From an uncultured Lachnospiraceae bacterium (GTDB lineage Bacteria > Bacillota > Clostridia > Lachnospirales > Lachnospiraceae): a DNA stretch of 38,885 nt. Location: positions 1 through 38,885 of the forward strand of contig CAKRFY010000027.1 of the NCBI GenBank assembly GCA_934320895.1, read 5' to 3'. Made by a program: the position numbers and the translations under genes. Positions 29,361 through 38,865 of this stretch are shown one piece after another. Under the pieces are notes generated by a model. That model was given only the letters and a program-made list of their open reading frames with translations, was not told where the DNA came from and did no database searches. Position 1 is the stretch's first letter, and each line of letters starts with the position of its first letter.

Positions 29361-31604
29361 ATGTACGAAAACGAGATAGAAAATATTGCATCACGCAATT
29401 CAAATGAAGAAATTTATTATGGTTTGTTGGAACTTACAAAGAACGCTACACAGCAGAGGGGAAAGATTGAGGGAAAGAAGAAACTTTATTACATATCTGC
29501 TGAATTTCTTATAGGAAAACTTTTATCAAACAATCTTATAAATCTTGGATTGTATGACCAGGTTGCAGAGGCACTTAAAAAACATGGAAAGAGTATGGCC
29601 GAGATTGAAGAAATCGAGCCGGAACCATCTCTTGGAAATGGTGGTCTTGGAAGACTTGCAGCATGTTTCCTTGATTCTATAGCAACGCTTGGTTTAAATG
29701 GCGATGGTGTAGGAATAAATTATCACCTTGGACTTTTTAAACAGGAGTTTGAGAAAAATCTTCAGAAAGAAGTTCCAAATCCATGGATAAAAGACAAGAG
29801 CTGGCTTAGAAGAACAGATACAAGTTATGAAGTTATTTTTGGCGGTCTCAGAGTAAATTCTGTTATGTATGAAATAGATGTAACAGGCTATGACAATAAA
29901 TGCAATACATTAAAGCTTTTTGATATAGACAGCGTAGATGACAGCATTGTACAGGGAGATAGTATTTACTTCAATAAAGAGGACATCAGAAAAAATCTTA
30001 CATTATTCCTTTATCCTGATGACAGTGACTATCAGGGACAGCTGCTTAGAATATATCAGCAGTACTTTATGGTAAGCAATGCAGCACAGCTTATTATAGA
30101 TGAGGCTGTTGCGAAGGGAAGCAACCTTTATGACCTTGCTGACTATGCAGTTGTTCAGATAAATGATACACATCCTACGATGGTCATACCTGAACTTATC
30201 AGACTTCTTGTAAAGAAGGGCATTGACATGGACAAGGCAATTGAGATAGTAAGCAGTATGTGTGCATATACAAATCATACTATACTTGCAGAAGCACTTG
30301 AAAAATGGCCTATATGGTTCCTTGAAAAGGTTGTTCCACAGCTTATGCCTATAATAAAGATGCTTGATGTAAAAGTTAAGGAAAAATACAACAATCCTGA
30401 ACTTGCCATAATAGATGATAAACAGCAGGTACACATGGCAAGAATTGATATGCATTATGGATTTAGTGTAAATGGTGTAGCAGCACTTCATACAGAGATA
30501 CTTAAAAACAGCGAGTTAAAACCATTCTATGACATTTATCCAAATAAATTTAACAATAAGACAAATGGTATAACATTCAGAAGATGGCTTCTTCACTGCA
30601 ACCATGAACTTACATCTCTTATTTCCTCAAAAATTGGCGATGGATTTAAAAAAGATGCAAATGAACTTGAAAAACTTATGCAGTTTAAAGATGATGAAAC
30701 TGTACTTAAGGCCATTACTGATATAAAGATGACTAAAAAGAAAGAATTTAAAGAATATCTTCTTAAAAAAGAAAATATTGAGATAGATGAGAATTCTATA
30801 ATAGATGTTCAGGTAAAGAGACTTCATGAGTATAAGAGACAGCAGATGAATGCACTTTATATCATTCACAAATATATGGATATAAAAGCAGGTAATAAAC
30901 CGAAGAGACCTATCACATTTGTATTTGGAGCAAAAGCTGCACCGGCATATACAATTGCAAAAGATATTATCCATCTTATACTCTGCTTATCAAAAGTTAT
31001 AGAAAATGATCCAGAGGTGAGTCCATATCTTAAAGTGGTCATGCTTGAAAATTACAATGTTACATACGCAGAGAAGATCATACCGGCAGCAGACATTTCA
31101 GAACAGATTTCGCTTGCATCAAAAGAAGCCAGTGGAACAAGCAACATGAAATTTATGTTAAATTGTGCAGTGACTCTTGGAACAGAAGATGGAGCAAATG
31201 TTGAGATACATGAGCTTGTAGGAGATGATAACATTTATATCTTTGGTGAAAAGAGTGATAAGGTTATTGAACATTATGCAAAAGCGGATTATTCAGCAGA
31301 AAAGATATATGATACAGATCCCGAGATTGCAAAGCTTGTTGACTTTATTATAGATAAGAAAATGTTTGCAGTTGGAAATAAAAAGAGCCTTATAAGACTT
31401 TATATGGAGATTGTCACAAAAGACTGGTTTATGACACTACTTGATATAAAGGACTATATTCGTGTTAAAGAGCAGGTGCTTAATGATTATGAGGATAGAG
31501 ATGCATGGAGTAAAAAGATGATCAAAAATATAGCTATGGCAGGATTTTTCTCTTCTGACAGAACGATTGAACAGTATAATGATGATATATGGCACCTTAA
31601 CTAA
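29361..31604 (+). CDS. glgP: Glycogen/maltodextrin phosphorylase (GT35)
   Basis: It phosphorolyses alpha-1,4-glucans to glucose-1-phosphate. The 747-residue protein is slightly short for the family (about 750-800). It has [13 protein letters not shown], the [19 protein letters not shown] active-site block, [17 protein letters not shown], and the PLP-binding Lys597 in [12 protein letters not shown]. The N-terminal regulatory extension of animal enzymes is absent. AGGAGAG precedes the ATG. A small membrane protein and phosphofructokinase follow on the same strand, joining glycogen breakdown to glycolysis. Confidence 0.95.
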   Translation: MYENEIENIASRNSNEEIYYGLLELTKNATQQRGKIEGKKKLYYISAEFLIGKLLSNNLINLGLYDQVAEALKKHGKSMAEIEEIEPEPSLGNGGLGRLAACFLDSIATLGLNGDGVGINYHLGLFKQEFEKNLQKEVPNPWIKDKSWLRRTDTSYEVIFGGLRVNSVMYEIDVTGYDNKCNTLKLFDIDSVDDSIVQGDSIYFNKEDIRKNLTLFLYPDDSDYQGQLLRIYQQYFMVSNAAQLIIDEAVAKGSNLYDLADYAVVQINDTHPTMVIPELIRLLVKKGIDMDKAIEIVSSMCAYTNHTILAEALEKWPIWFLEKVVPQLMPIIKMLDVKVKEKYNNPELAIIDDKQQVHMARIDMHYGFSVNGVAALHTEILKNSELKPFYDIYPNKFNNKTNGITFRRWLLHCNHELTSLISSKIGDGFKKDANELEKLMQFKDDETVLKAITDIKMTKKKEFKEYLLKKENIEIDENSIIDVQVKRLHEYKRQQMNALYIIHKYMDIKAGNKPKRPITFVFGAKAAPAYTIAKDIIHLILCLSKVIENDPEVSPYLKVVMLENYNVTYAEKIIPAADISEQISLASKEASGTSNMKFMLNCAVTLGTEDGANVEIHELVGDDNIYIFGEKSDKVIEHYAKADYSAEKIYDTDPEIAKLVDFIIDKKMFAVGNKKSLIRLYMEIVTKDWFMTLLDIKDYIRVKEQVLNDYEDRDAWSKKMIKNIAMAGFFSSDRTIEQYNDDIWHLN

Positions 31605-31628
31605 TATTTTGTGAAACTGGAATGTAAA

Positions 31629-31796
31629 ATGAATGTAAAATCTATTGTATCGCCCGAAGTATTGTTTATAATGTTATTTGTAGTATTTACGGGATATTTT
31701 ATAATGAGTAAGATAGTAAATAAGAAATACGGTTATACTAAGAAAAGAGAAGAAGAATTAGAAGACATTGAGAAAAAGAAAGGCGGTAGCTTATGA
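31629..31796 (+). CDS. Small single-pass membrane protein between glgP and pfk
   Basis: This 55-residue protein has one hydrophobic helix (about residues 7-27, SPEVLFIMLFVVFTGYFIM). A charged, probably helical cytoplasmic tail ends EEELEDIEKKKGGSL. ATG 31629 has GGAA close upstream; a GTG at 31611 is possible but less likely. Its stop overlaps the pfk start as ATGA, so translation is coupled. I do not recognise a family. Its position suggests a role connected to the glycogen/PFK unit, but that is inference. Confidence 0.65.
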   Translation: MNVKSIVSPEVLFIMLFVVFTGYFIMSKIVNKKYGYTKKREEELEDIEKKKGGSL

Positions 31797-32866
31797 AGAA
31801 AATTGGTTTTTTAACAAGTGGTGGGGATTGCCAGAGTTTAAATGCAACTATGCGTGGTGTTGCTAAAACATTATATCAGACATATCCTGATATAGAGATA
31901 TATGGTATCCTTGAGGGATATAAAGGCCTTATTTATGGAAATTACACGAAAATGAAGCCAAGCGATTTTTCAGGAATTCTGACAGAAGGCGGAACTATTA
32001 TCGGAACTTCAAGACAGCCATTTAAAAAGATGCGTGAGCCTGATGAGAATGGACTTGACAAAGTTGAGGCTATGAAGTCAAATTACAAAAAATGGGGACT
32101 TGATTGTCTTGTCATACTTGGTGGAAATGGTACACATAAAACAGCAAATCTTTTAAGTGAGGAAGGCTGTAATGTAGTCACACTTCCGAAAACTATTGAT
32201 AATGATATCTGGGGTACCGATATTACATTTGGTTTCCAGAGTGCTGTAAACATAGCTACGAATGCAATAGATTGTATCCACACAACCGCTGCATCACACA
32301 GTAGAGTATTTATTGTAGAGGTTATGGGCCACAAAGTAGGATGGCTTACGCTTCATGCAGGCATTGCAGGTGGGGCTGATATAATACTGCTTCCCGAAAT
32401 ACCATATGATATAGATTCAGTAGTTGCGGCTCTTGATAAGAGAACGAAGCAGGGAAAGAAGTTTTCTATACTTGCAGTTGCAGAGGGAGCTATATCAAAG
32501 GAAGATGCAGCGCTTTCGAAGAAAGAGCTTAAAGCCAAAAGAAAAGCAAATCCGTATCCGTCAATTTCATATCAGATAGGAAAAGAAATTGAGGAGAGAA
32601 CTGGACAGGAAGTAAGAATTACTGTGCCCGGACATATGCAGCGTGGAGGTAGTCCATGCCCTTATGACAGAGTTATATCAAGCAGACTTGGAGCAGCCGC
32701 AGCGAGACTTATAATCAAGGGAAAATATGGTTATATGGTAGGATTTAAAAATGGAGAGATTGTTCCAGTTCCACTTAGTGAAGTTGCGGGCAAGTTAAAG
32801 ATGGTAGATCCTGATTCATCAATAATAAAAGAAGCAAAAGGTCTTGGAATATGTTTTGGTGATTAG
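31793..32866 (+). CDS. pfkA: 6-phosphofructokinase, K124-type (ATP or PPi dependence uncertain)
   Basis: It phosphorylates fructose-6-phosphate. The 357-residue protein has LTSGGDCQSLNATMRG at the start, GTSRQPF, and PKTIDNDIWGTD with Lys133 at the place equivalent to E. coli Gly124, a lysine typical of PPi-using or mixed-type enzymes. The phosphate-donor loop is GGNGTHKTA: E. coli Gly104 is kept as Gly113, but the metal-linked Asp103 is replaced by Asn112. This puts it in the mixed group whose donor cannot be read from sequence. AAGGCGG precedes the ATG, which overlaps the upstream small gene. Confidence 0.9.
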   Translation: MKKIGFLTSGGDCQSLNATMRGVAKTLYQTYPDIEIYGILEGYKGLIYGNYTKMKPSDFSGILTEGGTIIGTSRQPFKKMREPDENGLDKVEAMKSNYKKWGLDCLVILGGNGTHKTANLLSEEGCNVVTLPKTIDNDIWGTDITFGFQSAVNIATNAIDCIHTTAASHSRVFIVEVMGHKVGWLTLHAGIAGGADIILLPEIPYDIDSVVAALDKRTKQGKKFSILAVAEGAISKEDAALSKKELKAKRKANPYPSISYQIGKEIEERTGQEVRITVPGHMQRGGSPCPYDRVISSRLGAAAARLIIKGKYGYMVGFKNGEIVPVPLSEVAGKLKMVDPDSSIIKEAKGLGICFGD

Positions 32867-32892
32867 AAAATACAGAATAGTTATGATATAAT
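32864..32892 (+). promoter_or_regulatory. Promoter of dnaX-ybaB-recR
   Basis: TTAGAA (32864-32869), 17 bp and a perfect TATAAT (32887-32892) with an upstream TG (extended -10). The -35 box overlaps the pfk stop codon. Confidence 0.65.
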
Positions 32893-32965
32893 AGGATACA
32901 TTAAGGATGATCGGGGGCAATTATAAATTGCCCCTGAACTTATGATTATGAAAAGTGGAGGGATT

Positions 32966-34573
32966 ATGTCTTATACGGCGTTATATAGAAAATTTCGTCC
33001 AGGTGAATTTGACGAAGTAAAGGGGCAGGATCATATAGTAACTACTCTTAAAAATGAGATAAGAACTGATCGCATCGGACATGCATATCTATTTTGTGGA
33101 ACAAGAGGTACAGGTAAGACAACAGTAGCAAAGATACTTGCAAAGGCGGTAAATTGCGAACACCCTGTTGATGGAAGCCCTTGTGGAGAGTGTGAGATGT
33201 GCAGAAAGATAAGCAATCAGACATCAATGAATGTTATAGAGATGGATGCGGCATCAAATAATAGTGTAGATGATATTCGTGAAATTATTGATGAAGTTCA
33301 GTATTCTCCGGCAGAGGGAAAATATAAGGTCTATATTATAGATGAGGTTCATATGTTATCAGCAGCGGCATTTAATGCACTATTAAAAACACTTGAAGAA
33401 CCGCCATCATATGTTATTTTTATACTTGCCACTACTGAGGCACATAAAATCCCTATTACAATACTTTCGAGATGTCAAAGGTATGACTTTAAGAGGATAT
33501 CTATAGACACGATTTCTGAAAGATTGAAAGATCTCATGCTCAGAGAGAATGTTGAAGTTGAAGAAAAGGCTCTCAGATATATTGCAAAAGTTGCCGATGG
33601 TTCAATGCGTGATGCGCTCAGTCTTCTTGATCAGTGTATCGCATTTTATCTGGGAGAAAAGCTCACCTATGACAAAGCGATAGAAGTACTGGGTGCAGTA
33701 GATACTTCTGTGTATAGTCGTATGTTTAATAATATGGCTGACTTTAATGTTATAGAGTGCATGAAACTTCTTGATGAGATAATGATTTCAGGAAGAGATT
33801 TAAATCAGTTCATAACAGGACTTGTATGGTATTTAAGAAATCTTATGATAATTTCGGTATCAGCAGGTGGAAGCGAGATGGTGGATGCGTCTACAGAGCA
33901 GCTAGAACAGATGAAACTAGAATCAAAAAAAGTTGACGAGACAGCTCTTATAAGGTATATTCGTATATTATCGGAGTTATCAAATCAGATAAAGTATGCC
34001 ACACAGAAGCGTGTGCTTACGGAAGTTGCATTTGTAAAGCTGTGCGTGCCTGAAATGGAGAAAAAGACGGCAGATGACAGTCTTTTAGCAAGGATAGATG
34101 CGATAGAGAAGAAACTTGAAAAAGGTATTGTTTTAAGTAAGCAGGCAGATACAAGTATTGATCAGGTATCAGCTGGTGGCAATGAAGAACACGAGCTGGC
34201 TGATCAACAATCTAAGATTGTATTGCCAAAGATGGTATCTGATGATCTGAAAAAGATAAATGAAAAGTGGCAGCAGATATTATCTAAACTTTCAGTGTCA
34301 TCACGTTCATTTCTGGTACCTGAAATCTGTAAAAAGACGGTATCACAGGATGGCGAGAAGTTAATTTTACAGTTTACTGATGCGACAGCGGAGGCATATT
34401 TTAACAGAGATGACAAAAGAAACCTTGACGAACTAAAAAATGTCATATCAAATATTGTCGGGGTTGATGCAGGGATAGTGGCAGAAATTGTAAGCCCTGA
34501 ACAGAGTAGAAATTCATTGGATCTATCCCAGATAATCGATAAAATACACTTTGATGTGCAAATAAAAAAATAA
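32966..34573 (+). CDS. dnaX: DNA polymerase III subunits gamma/tau (DnaX)
   Basis: This is the clamp-loader ATPase of the replisome. The 535-residue protein has the Walker A GTRGTGKT (45-52), a zinc module with Cys64, Cys73, Cys76 and Cys79, and Walker B DEVH (126-129). An SRC arginine-finger motif, LSRCQRYDF, and the tau-specific C-terminal part follow. I saw no obvious frameshift site and did not test for one. ATG 32966 is placed by GGAGGG (32957-32962). It is the first gene of dnaX-ybaB-recR, a classic conserved order. Confidence 0.96.
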   Translation: MSYTALYRKFRPGEFDEVKGQDHIVTTLKNEIRTDRIGHAYLFCGTRGTGKTTVAKILAKAVNCEHPVDGSPCGECEMCRKISNQTSMNVIEMDAASNNSVDDIREIIDEVQYSPAEGKYKVYIIDEVHMLSAAAFNALLKTLEEPPSYVIFILATTEAHKIPITILSRCQRYDFKRISIDTISERLKDLMLRENVEVEEKALRYIAKVADGSMRDALSLLDQCIAFYLGEKLTYDKAIEVLGAVDTSVYSRMFNNMADFNVIECMKLLDEIMISGRDLNQFITGLVWYLRNLMIISVSAGGSEMVDASTEQLEQMKLESKKVDETALIRYIRILSELSNQIKYATQKRVLTEVAFVKLCVPEMEKKTADDSLLARIDAIEKKLEKGIVLSKQADTSIDQVSAGGNEEHELADQQSKIVLPKMVSDDLKKINEKWQQILSKLSVSSRSFLVPEICKKTVSQDGEKLILQFTDATAEAYFNRDDKRNLDELKNVISNIVGVDAGIVAEIVSPEQSRNSLDLSQIIDKIHFDVQIKK

Positions 34574-34591
34574 TTTATGGAGGAAAATAAA

Positions 34592-34945
34592 ATGGCAAAA
34601 AGAGGTGGATTTCCAGGTGGCGGAATGCCAGGAAACATGAATAATCTTATGAAACAGGCTCAGCGCATGCAGAGACAGATGGAAGAAAAGACAAAAGAGA
34701 TGGAAGAAAAGGAGTGGGAGGCAACAGCTGGCGGCGGAGCTGTAACTGTAAAGATTTCAGGCAAGAAAGAAGTTTTGTCGGTAAAGCTTGATCCAGAGGT
34801 AGTTGATCCTGATGATATTGAAATGCTTGAGGATCTGATTGTTGCAGCAACAAATGAAGCACTTCGCAAAGTTGAGGAAGAAAGTGCAGAGATGATGTCG
34901 GCACTTACAGGTGGCCTTGGCGGAGGTCTTGGAGGTTTATTCTAA
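34592..34945 (+). CDS. ybaB: YbaB/EbfC nucleoid-associated protein
   Basis: This 117-residue small dimeric DNA-binding protein has a glycine-rich N-terminal start ([21 protein letters not shown]). The core is [36 protein letters not shown] at 34579-34584 supports ATG 34592 rather than the ATG at 34577 that overlaps it. Conserved between dnaX and recR. Confidence 0.95.
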   Translation: MAKRGGFPGGGMPGNMNNLMKQAQRMQRQMEEKTKEMEEKEWEATAGGGAVTVKISGKKEVLSVKLDPEVVDPDDIEMLEDLIVAATNEALRKVEEESAEMMSALTGGLGGGLGGLF

Positions 34946-34946
34946 A

Positions 34947-35543
34947 ATGGATTTTTATAGTTCGCAGATATCAAATCTTGTTGAGCAGTTATCACATTTG
35001 CCGGGTATAGGCAGTAAATCGGCGCAAAGACTTGCGTTCCATATATTAAATATGCCGCCTGAGCAGGTAAAAGGGCTTGCGGATGCTATGACAAATGCGA
35101 AAAAAAATGTGAAATATTGTAAGGAATGCTGCACATATACGGATGATGAACTTTGTCCTATATGTGCAAATCCAAAACGCAACCACAAGCAGATAATGGT
35201 TGTAGAGAATACAAGAGATCTTGCGGCATATGAAAAAACAGGAAAATATGATGGAGTATACCATGTGCTTCACGGAGCTATATCTCCTATGGCAGGTATA
35301 GGACCGCAGGATATAAGATTAAGTGAACTTATGGTGCGCCTTCAGAAAGATGTGGATGAGGTTATCGTAGCTACAAATAAGACACTTGAGGGCGATACAA
35401 CAGCGACATATATAAGTAAACTTATAAAACCATTAGGCGTAAAAGTGAGCAGGATAGCTAGTGGTGTGCCTATAGGCGGAGATTTGGAGTATATTGATGA
35501 GATTACGCTTTATCGTGCCTTGGAAGGGCGTACAGACATGTAA
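34947..35543 (+). CDS. recR: Recombination mediator RecR
   Basis: RecR works with RecF/RecO in loading RecA. The 198-residue protein has a helix-hairpin-helix region (LPGIGSKSAQRLAFHIL), a zinc finger with Cys58, Cys61, Cys70 and Cys73, and a Toprim domain from VVENTRDLAAYE. ATG 34947 starts one base after the ybaB stop, with GGAGGT at 34931-34936. Its 3' end overlaps the convergent yyaC gene by 34 bp. Confidence 0.96.
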   Translation: MDFYSSQISNLVEQLSHLPGIGSKSAQRLAFHILNMPPEQVKGLADAMTNAKKNVKYCKECCTYTDDELCPICANPKRNHKQIMVVENTRDLAAYEKTGKYDGVYHVLHGAISPMAGIGPQDIRLSELMVRLQKDVDEVIVATNKTLEGDTTATYISKLIKPLGVKVSRIASGVPIGGDLEYIDEITLYRALEGRTDM

Positions 35544-36079
35544 ACACCGGTTGAGATGAAGTCTGCCAGCTTTACAACAGTAGCAAGATGGGTAGTTTGC
35601 AGAGTGGCAATATTGTTAAATCCACTTTCATTTACTATACCCGTAATAAAGATATCTCCGATGTGAGGAAGATTTTTACCGGTGCCTATACCGGGGTGAA
35701 GGGCACCTTTGCCGAGAGTGACGCAGCCGACGTGGCTGGTGGTGCCAAGAGAAGAATCAAGAGCAATGATATACGGATTTGGTATACTTGCTCTTATTTT
35801 TTTTATTGTTGCATCGAGATTTTTAGCGTGAACGGGATTTTTAAGTGTTCCATATACAGGTATGCCTGAATTTTTAAAAAGAGATGAAAGCTTATGACCG
35901 ACAAGAGGGCCGAGGCAGTCACCGATGACTCTGTCTGAACCAATGCAAAGTATAACAAGATTTTTATCTAAAGAAAAACAATCTTTACAACACTTTTTTA
36001 GAGTGTGTATAAAATGAAAAGAAGCATATGAAGTTTCAGGGTTAAAATATGAGACTTTAGTTTCTTTTTGAATATTCAT
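35510..36079 (-). CDS. yyaC: Sporulation-associated protein YyaC (GPR-related)
   Basis: This 189-residue protein of the YyaC family (DUF1256) is related in fold to the germination protease GPR. It has CIGSDRVIGDCLGPLVG (residues 45-61), a central IIALDSSLGTTSHVG, and GIGTGKNLPHIGDIFITGIVNESG. In Bacillus it is made during sporulation. It converges on recR with a 34-bp tail-to-tail overlap. The ATG at 36077-36079 (complement) has only a weak upstream AAGG. Confidence 0.9.
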   Translation of the reverse strand: MNIQKETKVSYFNPETSYASFHFIHTLKKCCKDCFSLDKNLVILCIGSDRVIGDCLGPLVGHKLSSLFKNSGIPVYGTLKNPVHAKNLDATIKKIRASIPNPYIIALDSSLGTTSHVGCVTLGKGALHPGIGTGKNLPHIGDIFITGIVNESGFNNIATLQTTHLATVVKLADFISTGVYMSVRPSKAR

Positions 36080-36166
36080 TAAACAATTTCCAGCCTTTCA
36101 AAAAAATATTATATAAAAAAATATTCCCGATAAATGTAAAAATATTCATAAACAAAGGGTTGTCTT

Positions 36167-36196
36167 TTGACAAAATTTTCGCCTGAGAAATGTTAT
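36167..36196 (+). promoter_or_regulatory. Possible promoter of the LysM gene
   Basis: A perfect TTGACA (36167-36172) with TGTTAT 18 bp downstream (36191-36196). The -35 box is part of a small inverted repeat TTGTC/GACAA. Confidence 0.45.
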
Positions 36197-36281
36197 CCTT
36201 TTTCTTGTGTTAATTTGAATATGTTCTCGGAATTTTATAAAAATCTCTGGGATAGATTTAGAAGAACAGGAGGAAGGCTTT

Positions 36282-37493
36282 GTGGATGATATGATACACA
36301 GATATGTCAAAAAGCCTGAAAATATCAGGCAGATAGGAGAAAGCCCATATTCAGGAGCAATATATATAGAAGATTATGTTATGACATACATAAGACAGAT
36401 ATTTAAAGATGAAGGTGAAGAAAAAATAATACTTATGCTTGGAAAAAAGGGGGAGGAGCAGGCTAAGGGAAATATTTTCATCTATGGAGCTGTAGGAATG
36501 GATTTTAAGATAAGTGATGCAGTGACACAGATATCAGAGGAGGAATGGAGTAAAACATACGAAAGGATATATAAATATTTTCCTGGAACAGAACTGCTTG
36601 GATGGGTATGCGGTGTTTATATGTGGAACAGCAAAGTTGATGCAACAATAAACATAATACACAGAAAATATTTTTCAAAGGAAGAAAATATACTTTTTTT
36701 ATTTGATCTGTCTGAGTGTGAGGAAAAGATTTTTAAATGGTCTGATGGAAGTTTGAAAGAACAGAGTGGATATTATGTATATTATGAGAAAAATCCACAA
36801 ATGCAGGAATTCGTACTCAGCGAAAGTAAAAATGAGAGTGTGGACGAGCAATATGAAGATGTGGTAACAGAGGCAATAAGAGAAACTGTTAACAAAAATA
36901 CACAAAAACCAACAGGAGCAAAACCAGCAATGTTTGTTATGATGATGGCGATTGCTGTTATGTTTGTGATAGGCGGAAATTATATGTTTGAAAGTTTTTC
37001 AAAAATAAATAATCTTGAAACAGCGGTTGATGTGCTTCAGGGATATGTTGAGACAACGTATGAAAAAAAAGGAGCAAAAAGTTTTAAAAATTCTACACAG
37101 ACAGCGATTACGACAGAGGATGTGCAGAAGACGGAAAATACAGATAAAATTCATACTTTTAATAACAATGGAAACAGGCAGATAAGTAAAAAGAAGACAA
37201 GAGAAAATAGAAAAAATGTCAGAAATCAGATTAAAACGGCAAGTAGAAAGAAAAGAACTATTGAAAGAAAAAAGAGAACTGCAGGGAATTTGGAAAAGAG
37301 AGTTCAAAGTCAGTCTGGCGAAAATAGAGTAAATTATGAAACATATAAGGTTCAGGAAGGAGATACATTAAGTCAGATAGTATGGAGACAGTATCATTCA
37401 CTTGATAAGATGGCAGTAGTAAAAAGAATAAATAAAATAGAAAGCAGCAATAGCATAATTGCCGGTCAGGTGATAAAACTCCCAGTTAGATAG
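36282..37493 (+). CDS. Membrane protein with degenerate MPN-like domain and C-terminal LysM
   Basis: The 403-residue protein has several zones. Residues about 20-165 resemble an MPN/JAB fold (IILMLGKK, IFIYGAVGM, LLGWVCGVYMWNSKVDATINIIHRKYFSK). The catalytic histidines expected after GW are replaced by VCG, so it is probably inactive. One membrane helix lies at about 215-233. A very basic Lys/Arg-rich linker (about 302-340) leads to a LysM domain (352-402; YKVQEGDTLSQIVWRQY) that binds peptidoglycan or spore cortex. The order suggests cytosolic N-terminus and extracytoplasmic LysM. Start is GTG 36282 behind AGGAGG (36269-36274). The MPN call is tentative; LysM is clear. Confidence 0.75.
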   Translation: MDDMIHRYVKKPENIRQIGESPYSGAIYIEDYVMTYIRQIFKDEGEEKIILMLGKKGEEQAKGNIFIYGAVGMDFKISDAVTQISEEEWSKTYERIYKYFPGTELLGWVCGVYMWNSKVDATINIIHRKYFSKEENILFLFDLSECEEKIFKWSDGSLKEQSGYYVYYEKNPQMQEFVLSESKNESVDEQYEDVVTEAIRETVNKNTQKPTGAKPAMFVMMMAIAVMFVIGGNYMFESFSKINNLETAVDVLQGYVETTYEKKGAKSFKNSTQTAITTEDVQKTENTDKIHTFNNNGNRQISKKKTRENRKNVRNQIKTASRKKRTIERKKRTAGNLEKRVQSQSGENRVNYETYKVQEGDTLSQIVWRQYHSLDKMAVVKRINKIESSNSIIAGQVIKLPVR

Positions 37494-37497
37494 AATA

Positions 37498-37526
37498 TTG
37501 CAATGCGAAAATAGATAAGTTATACT
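37498..37526 (+). promoter_or_regulatory. Promoter of the DUF5711-type gene
   Basis: TTGCAA (37498-37503), 17 bp and TATACT (37521-37526). A hairpin in the leader (GCAATTG/CAATTGC, about 37542-37575) follows before the start. Confidence 0.7.
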
Positions 37527-37596
37527 CTACTTAAGAAAAAATGCAATTGGTCTTATAGGTGGTAAACTCAATTGCGGCAGAGAAACGAGGAGTAGC

Positions 37597-38787
37597 ATGG
37601 AAAGTTTAGTAGGACGCTCTCAAAATGTAAATTCGATAATACAAAGAAAAAAGAAAAATAAAAAAGTTATTATTATTTCGATAGCTGTAATATTAGTAAC
37701 AGGATTATTGCTTGGAATTACATATAACTACTATATAAACAAAAGTTATAACAGTTATAAGGTAGAGGAACATTACAAATTTAAAAGTTCGAGTGAACTG
37801 TCATTTGCATCGTATAAGGATTCGGTTATTAAATATAGTAAAGATGGAATTGCAGCGTTGGATGGTTCTGGAAATGAACTGTGGAATGGAAGTTATGATA
37901 TGGCATCTCCAGCAATTGACATATGTGGAGACTATGTTGTAGTTGCAGATATAGGAGCAAAAAATCTTGTTGTATTTAATGGAGAAGATTCGGGAAAAGA
38001 GCTTACTACAGATTATCCAATAGTACAGGCTGAGGTGTCAAAACAAGGTGTTGTTGCAGCATTGCTTGAGGAAAAAACGGCTAATGTTATAAGAATATAC
38101 AACCCGTATGACGCACAGAATACACTTTTAGCTGAGATACCTACAAATATTGATGATGGTTATCCGGTATCAATAGATATATCTGAAGATGGAGTGAATG
38201 TGGCGGCAGTGTATGTTAGTGTCAACAATAGTAAAATACAAAGCAGGGTTGCATTTTATAATTTTTCAGATGTAGGAAAAAATAGCAATTTTCTCGTAGG
38301 GGCTCAGAATTATAATGACAGGCTTATATCGGAAGTGGAGTATATAAATGACACAGATGTATGTGTATTTGGTGAGGATGGTTATTGCGTATGGACAAAT
38401 CCACGTCAGCCTGAGCAGAAATTTGAGAGAAAATACAGAACTTCAATAAAAAGTGCTTTTTACAATTCAAAATATATAGGTGTTGTTTTAGGTGAAGATA
38501 ATGAAGATACAGCTGAACTTGAAGTATATGATCTATCAGGAAAAAAGAAACTTCGTTTAAAACTTAAAGAAGATTACAATGATATAACACTGAATGATAA
38601 TGATGAAATAATGATGAATTCAGAATCCAAATGCAGTATATATCGTTTAAATGGAATAAAAAGATTTTCAAGCAATGTGGATGGAAAAGTTGGATACTTC
38701 TTTAAAGCGGAGGGTCATAAATGCTACTATTTAGTACTTGAAAACGAGGTTCAGAAAATAAAATTGAAAAAAAATAAAAAAAATTGA
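37597..38787 (+). CDS. DUF5711-type membrane-anchored beta-propeller protein
   Basis: The 396-residue protein has an N-terminal cytosolic stretch rich in lysine (RKKKNKK) and one membrane helix at about 24-43. A large extracytoplasmic region of repeated beta strands follows (KYSKDGIAALDGSGNELWNGSY, SIDISEDGVNVAAVYV, VVLGEDNEDTAELEVYDLSGKK), suggesting a PQQ-like propeller. I recall this as DUF5711, common in Lachnospiraceae, with no known function. CGAGGAG precedes the ATG. The C-terminal end is lysine-rich. Confidence 0.8.
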   Translation: MESLVGRSQNVNSIIQRKKKNKKVIIISIAVILVTGLLLGITYNYYINKSYNSYKVEEHYKFKSSSELSFASYKDSVIKYSKDGIAALDGSGNELWNGSYDMASPAIDICGDYVVVADIGAKNLVVFNGEDSGKELTTDYPIVQAEVSKQGVVAALLEEKTANVIRIYNPYDAQNTLLAEIPTNIDDGYPVSIDISEDGVNVAAVYVSVNNSKIQSRVAFYNFSDVGKNSNFLVGAQNYNDRLISEVEYINDTDVCVFGEDGYCVWTNPRQPEQKFERKYRTSIKSAFYNSKYIGVVLGEDNEDTAELEVYDLSGKKKLRLKLKEDYNDITLNDNDEIMMNSESKCSIYRLNGIKRFSSNVDGKVGYFFKAEGHKCYYLVLENEVQKIKLKKNKKN

Positions 38788-38796
38788 AAAAAGGGG

Positions 38797-38825
38797 TTGA
38801 CGAATTCGAAATAAAGAGTTATACT
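38797..38825 (+). promoter_or_regulatory. Promoter of the tRNA at the window end
   Basis: TTGACG (38797-38802), 17 bp and TATACT (38820-38825), a strong stable-RNA-type promoter. Confidence 0.8.
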
Positions 38826-38865
38826 AGCAAAGCACTGTTGAGAGAGCAACAAACTTAAACAGTTT

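Noticed and set aside
32914..32934. GGGGCAATT/AATTGCCCC hairpin as the pfk terminator
   Set aside because: No T-run follows (TGAACTT), and it lies downstream of the proposed dnaX promoter, so it is more likely a leader hairpin; too weak to list as a terminator.
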